DNA of 64,000 nucleotides. Source: Cupriavidus taiwanensis (GTDB lineage: Bacteria > Pseudomonadota > Gammaproteobacteria > Burkholderiales > Burkholderiaceae). The notes under the pieces are model-generated. The model ran no database searches, was not told the origin of the DNA, and saw nothing but the letters and a program-made list of their open reading frames with translations. Shown piece by piece: positions 61,721 through 64,000 of the stretch. The translations under genes and the position numbers were made by a program. The DNA is taken from the NCBI RefSeq assembly GCF_900249755.1, contig NZ_LT976854.1:1650927-1714926 (forward strand). Reading direction: 5' to 3'. The stretch's first letter is position 1; every line of letters begins with the position of its first letter.

Positions 61721-62911
61721 ATGAACCTTGACCTGCTGGCCTCATTGCTGACCGCCGTGGTGGTGCTGCTGATCGGTACGCTGGTCAACCGCAGCGTCGG
61801 CGTGCTGTCGCGCTACAACATTCCCGATCCCGTCACCGGCGGCCTGCTGTTCGCGATCGTCGCGTCGACGGCGCTGGCGACGGTGAACTTCCGCGTGGTG
61901 ATCGATCCCGGCATGAAGCCGGTGCTGCTGCTGATGTTCTTCGGCGGCGTCGGCCTCTGCGCCGACCTGCGCATGCTCAGGCGCGGCGGCAAGGCGCTGG
62001 TGATCTTCCTGGCCATCCTGCTGCCCTATATCGTGGTGCAGAACGTGGTGGGCGTGGCCATGGCGCGGGTGCTGGACCTGCACCCGATCTTTGGCCTGGT
62101 GAGCGGCTCCATCACGCTGGTGGGCGGGCACGGCACCGGCGCCGCCTATGCCGAGCGCTTTGCCGAGGTCAACAACCTGCAGGCGGTGATGGACCTGTCG
62201 ATGACGGTGGCCACGGTCGGCCTGGTCGTCGGCGGCATCATCGGCGGGCCGGTGGCGCAGTACCTGATCTCGCGCTACCAGCTGCGCTCGACCGCGCGCG
62301 AGGCCGGCGACACCGAGGAAGAAGCAGCGGCGCTGTCGCCCATCACCACCGTGGGCGCGCTGGCGTCGCTGGCCGGCATCCTCGCCGCGGTGATCGGCGG
62401 GCGCTGGATTGCCGCGCAGATGCCGACCGGGGCCATCACCATCCCGGGCTTCCTGTGGTGCATGATGCTCGGCATCGCGCTGCGCAACCTGCTGCCCTTT
62501 GCCGGCATGCGCTTCGACGACCGCGCCACCGACCTGATCACCAATGTCTGCCTGTCGCTGTTCCTGGTGATGACGATGATGGCGCTGGACCTGGCCGACG
62601 TGGCGCTTTCCGCGGGTCCGTTCCTGCTGATCATCGCGATGCAGGTGGTGTTCATCATCCTCTACGTGGTGCTGGTGTGCTTCCGCTTCATGGGGCGCGA
62701 CTACGAGGCCGCGGTCAGCTCGGCCGCGTTCATCGGCTTCAACATGGGCTCGACCGCCACCGCCATGGCCAATATGCGCGCCATCACCGCGCGCTACGGA
62801 CCGGCGCCCACCAGCTACCTGATCACGCCGCTGGCCGGCGCGTTCTTCGTCGACCTGATGAATGCGTTCGTGCTGACCATGATGCTGGCGCTGCCGCTGA
62901 TCGGGGGCTGA
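61721..62911 (+). CDS. gltS: Sodium/glutamate symporter (GltS family)
   Basis: A 396-residue inner-membrane carrier with ten or more helices. Family blocks are YNIPDPVTGGLLFAI, SGSITLVGGHGTGAAYAERF and IGFNMGSTATAMANM, which correspond to the two inverted re-entrant repeats with the GGHGT motif. It imports glutamate or a related acid with Na+. ATG 61721 (MNLDLLAS) begins the first helix; the 8-residue upstream extension is unlikely. A TAXI-type lipoprotein gene follows after one base, an unusual partner. Confidence 0.9.
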   Translation: MNLDLLASLLTAVVVLLIGTLVNRSVGVLSRYNIPDPVTGGLLFAIVASTALATVNFRVVIDPGMKPVLLLMFFGGVGLCADLRMLRRGGKALVIFLAILLPYIVVQNVVGVAMARVLDLHPIFGLVSGSITLVGGHGTGAAYAERFAEVNNLQAVMDLSMTVATVGLVVGGIIGGPVAQYLISRYQLRSTAREAGDTEEEAAALSPITTVGALASLAGILAAVIGGRWIAAQMPTGAITIPGFLWCMMLGIALRNLLPFAGMRFDDRATDLITNVCLSLFLVMTMMALDLADVALSAGPFLLIIAMQVVFIILYVVLVCFRFMGRDYEAAVSSAAFIGFNMGSTATAMANMRAITARYGPAPTSYLITPLAGAFFVDLMNAFVLTMMLALPLIGG

Positions 62912-62912
62912 G

Positions 62913-64000
62913 ATGGGGCCTGACATGCGCCGCGCCCTGCTGACCCTGCTGTTCGCCGTGCTGGCCAGCGCCTGGCTGGCCGCATGCGGCGGCGGCCCGC
63001 CCGCCGACGGCATTCGCAGCGGCGTGGAGGAGCGGCTGGCGCTGGCGCTGCCGCCGGGCACGGTCCAGGTGGTGGAGCTGGAGCGCCGCGGCTCGCAGGC
63101 CGATACCAAGGCGCCGGCCGGTGAAACGCGCCGCATCGTCTATTTCGACGCCGAGCTGAAGCTGCTGCGCGACTATGACTTCGGCGCCTGGGATTCGCCC
63201 GGCGTGGCCGGGCTGGTATCGGCGCTGGGCGCGGGCCCGCGCGGCATCACCGGCATCACCAGCGGCGGCAACAAGGCCGGCGACATCATCCGCGCCCACG
63301 GCACCGCGCTGTACCGTCGCGACGGCGAACGCTGGGTCGGCGTGCTGCCGGCCGGCTACCGCCCGGCCGAGGCGCCGTCCGTCGCCACCAATACGCCGAC
63401 CGGCCCGGCGGCGATCCTGGACGCGATGCGCAAGGTGATCGATTCCGTGCAGAAGGATGCCTCGCCGGCGCAGCGCGCGGTGATCGAGCAGGAGCTGACC
63501 ACCGCGCACGCCAATATCCGCGCGCGGCTGGCGCGGGTCAATGAAGGCTATGCCATCGCCGCGGGCGCCGAGCACGGCCAGTACTTGCGCTTTGCGCAGG
63601 CGCTGGTGGCCGGCACGCGCGTGCGCGCGATCCCGCTGGTTACCCACGGCGGCGACGAGAACCTGCGCCTGCTGCGTGCGGGCAAGGTCTCGGTGGCGCT
63701 GGCGCAGGGCGATGCCGCGCTGGATGCGTACGAGGGCAAGGACGCCTTCGCCGGAGACGGCCCGCAGGCGTCGCTGCGCGCCATCGGCAGCCTCTATCCG
63801 GAGCCCGTGCATGTGCTGGTGCGCGACGGCGATACCGCGCGCTCGGTGTCGGACCTGCGCGGCAAGCGCATCGCGGTGGGCGAGCGCGGCTCGGCCTCGC
63901 GCGGCACCGCGCTGCGCGTGCTGGCCGCGCATGGCCTGGCGGACAAGGACTTCAAGGCCGAGGAAGTGGGGCTGGGCACCGGACTGGTCGCGCTGCGCCA
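62913..64000 (+). CDS. TAXI-type TRAP solute receptor lipoprotein (truncated by window end)
   Basis: The visible 362 residues begin with a lipoprotein signal (LLTLLFAVLASAWLAACGGG, lipobox LAAC), then an N-terminal domain of about 130 residues not typical of TAXI receptors. The receptor domain follows with VNEGYAIAAGAEHGQYLRFAQAL, PLVTHGGDENLRLLRAGKVSVALAQGDAAL and DLRGKRIAVGERGSASRGTALRVL. The start is ATG 62913 or ATG 62925. The 3' end is missing. It lies one base behind the glutamate symporter gene and has no TRAP membrane genes in view. Confidence 0.85.
   Translation, partial: MGPDMRRALLTLLFAVLASAWLAACGGGPPADGIRSGVEERLALALPPGTVQVVELERRGSQADTKAPAGETRRIVYFDAELKLLRDYDFGAWDSPGVAGLVSALGAGPRGITGITSGGNKAGDIIRAHGTALYRRDGERWVGVLPAGYRPAEAPSVATNTPTGPAAILDAMRKVIDSVQKDASPAQRAVIEQELTTAHANIRARLARVNEGYAIAAGAEHGQYLRFAQALVAGTRVRAIPLVTHGGDENLRLLRAGKVSVALAQGDAALDAYEGKDAFAGDGPQASLRAIGSLYPEPVHVLVRDGDTARSVSDLRGKRIAVGERGSASRGTALRVLAAHGLADKDFKAEEVGLGTGLVALR

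Overview
The window is ordinary chromosomal DNA of a high-GC betaproteobacterium, most likely a Cupriavidus/Ralstonia-type Burkholderiaceae. This is inferred from the very high GC third positions, orphan Bug/TctC solute receptors next to catabolic enzymes, LysR and TetR control, and many acyl-CoA enzymes. No rRNA, tRNA, CRISPR array, insertion sequence or prophage was seen. About 50 protein genes fill it densely.

Layout. (1) 1-4.6 kb: the start of a DHA2-type MFS exporter, an FNR-type Fe-S regulator with all four cysteine ligands, then a Bug receptor and a threonine-synthase-like PLP enzyme controlled by a divergent LysR gene. (2) 4.6-17.4 kb: seven genes on the minus strand, read from pilin through chaperone, usher, hybrid kinase, response regulator, degenerate response regulator to a second hybrid kinase. 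This is a chaperone-usher fimbria with a built-in phosphorelay resembling the Roc/Bvg/Evg group. (3) 17.8-23.1 kb: a CpxAR-like two-component pair divergent from a Fur-boxed catecholate-type TonB receptor and a periplasmic iron-complex binding protein. (4) 23.1-29.6 kb: a GH37 trehalase, an MdtD-like MFS exporter, a YncD/PqqU-like TonB receptor and a divergent flavodoxin-fold reductase. (5) 29.6-37.1 kb: an unusual minus-strand set of small His/Cys membrane protein, TonB receptor, ABC ATPase and two DUF3526-type ABC permeases, with a divergent chemoreceptor that has almost no periplasmic domain. (6) 37.4-41.4 kb: a Bug receptor, an N-acyl-D-amino-acid deacylase and a class III aminotransferase in one operon. 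(7) 41.6-56.2 kb: a large acyl-CoA catabolic locus with a bidirectional promoter region. Leftward lie a DUF35 protein, a thiolase-fold protein with Ser in place of the nucleophilic Cys, a complete Dpp/Opp-type ABC importer, a TetR regulator and two nitronate-monooxygenase-like flavoproteins, ending in a clear terminator. Rightward lie an acyl-CoA dehydrogenase, an acyl-CoA synthetase, an SDR and an enoyl-CoA hydratase. (8) 56.2-57.1 kb: an SRPBCC/ArsR pair with an obvious operator. (9) 57.3-61.6 kb: a MacAB-like tripartite ABC system with two FtsX-type permeases. (10) 61.7-64.0 kb: a GltS-type glutamate symporter followed by a truncated TAXI-type lipoprotein.

The three loci most deserving attention are the TonB/DUF3526-ABC export-type cluster, the acyl-CoA locus with its predicted DUF35/thiolase-fold retro-aldolase, and the fimbrial phosphorelay with a response regulator that has lost its phospho-acceptor. 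A composite palindromic repeat of about 130 bp (BIME-like) occurs twice in opposite orientation, with further single palindromes between genes. Everything here was read by eye; no database search was run.
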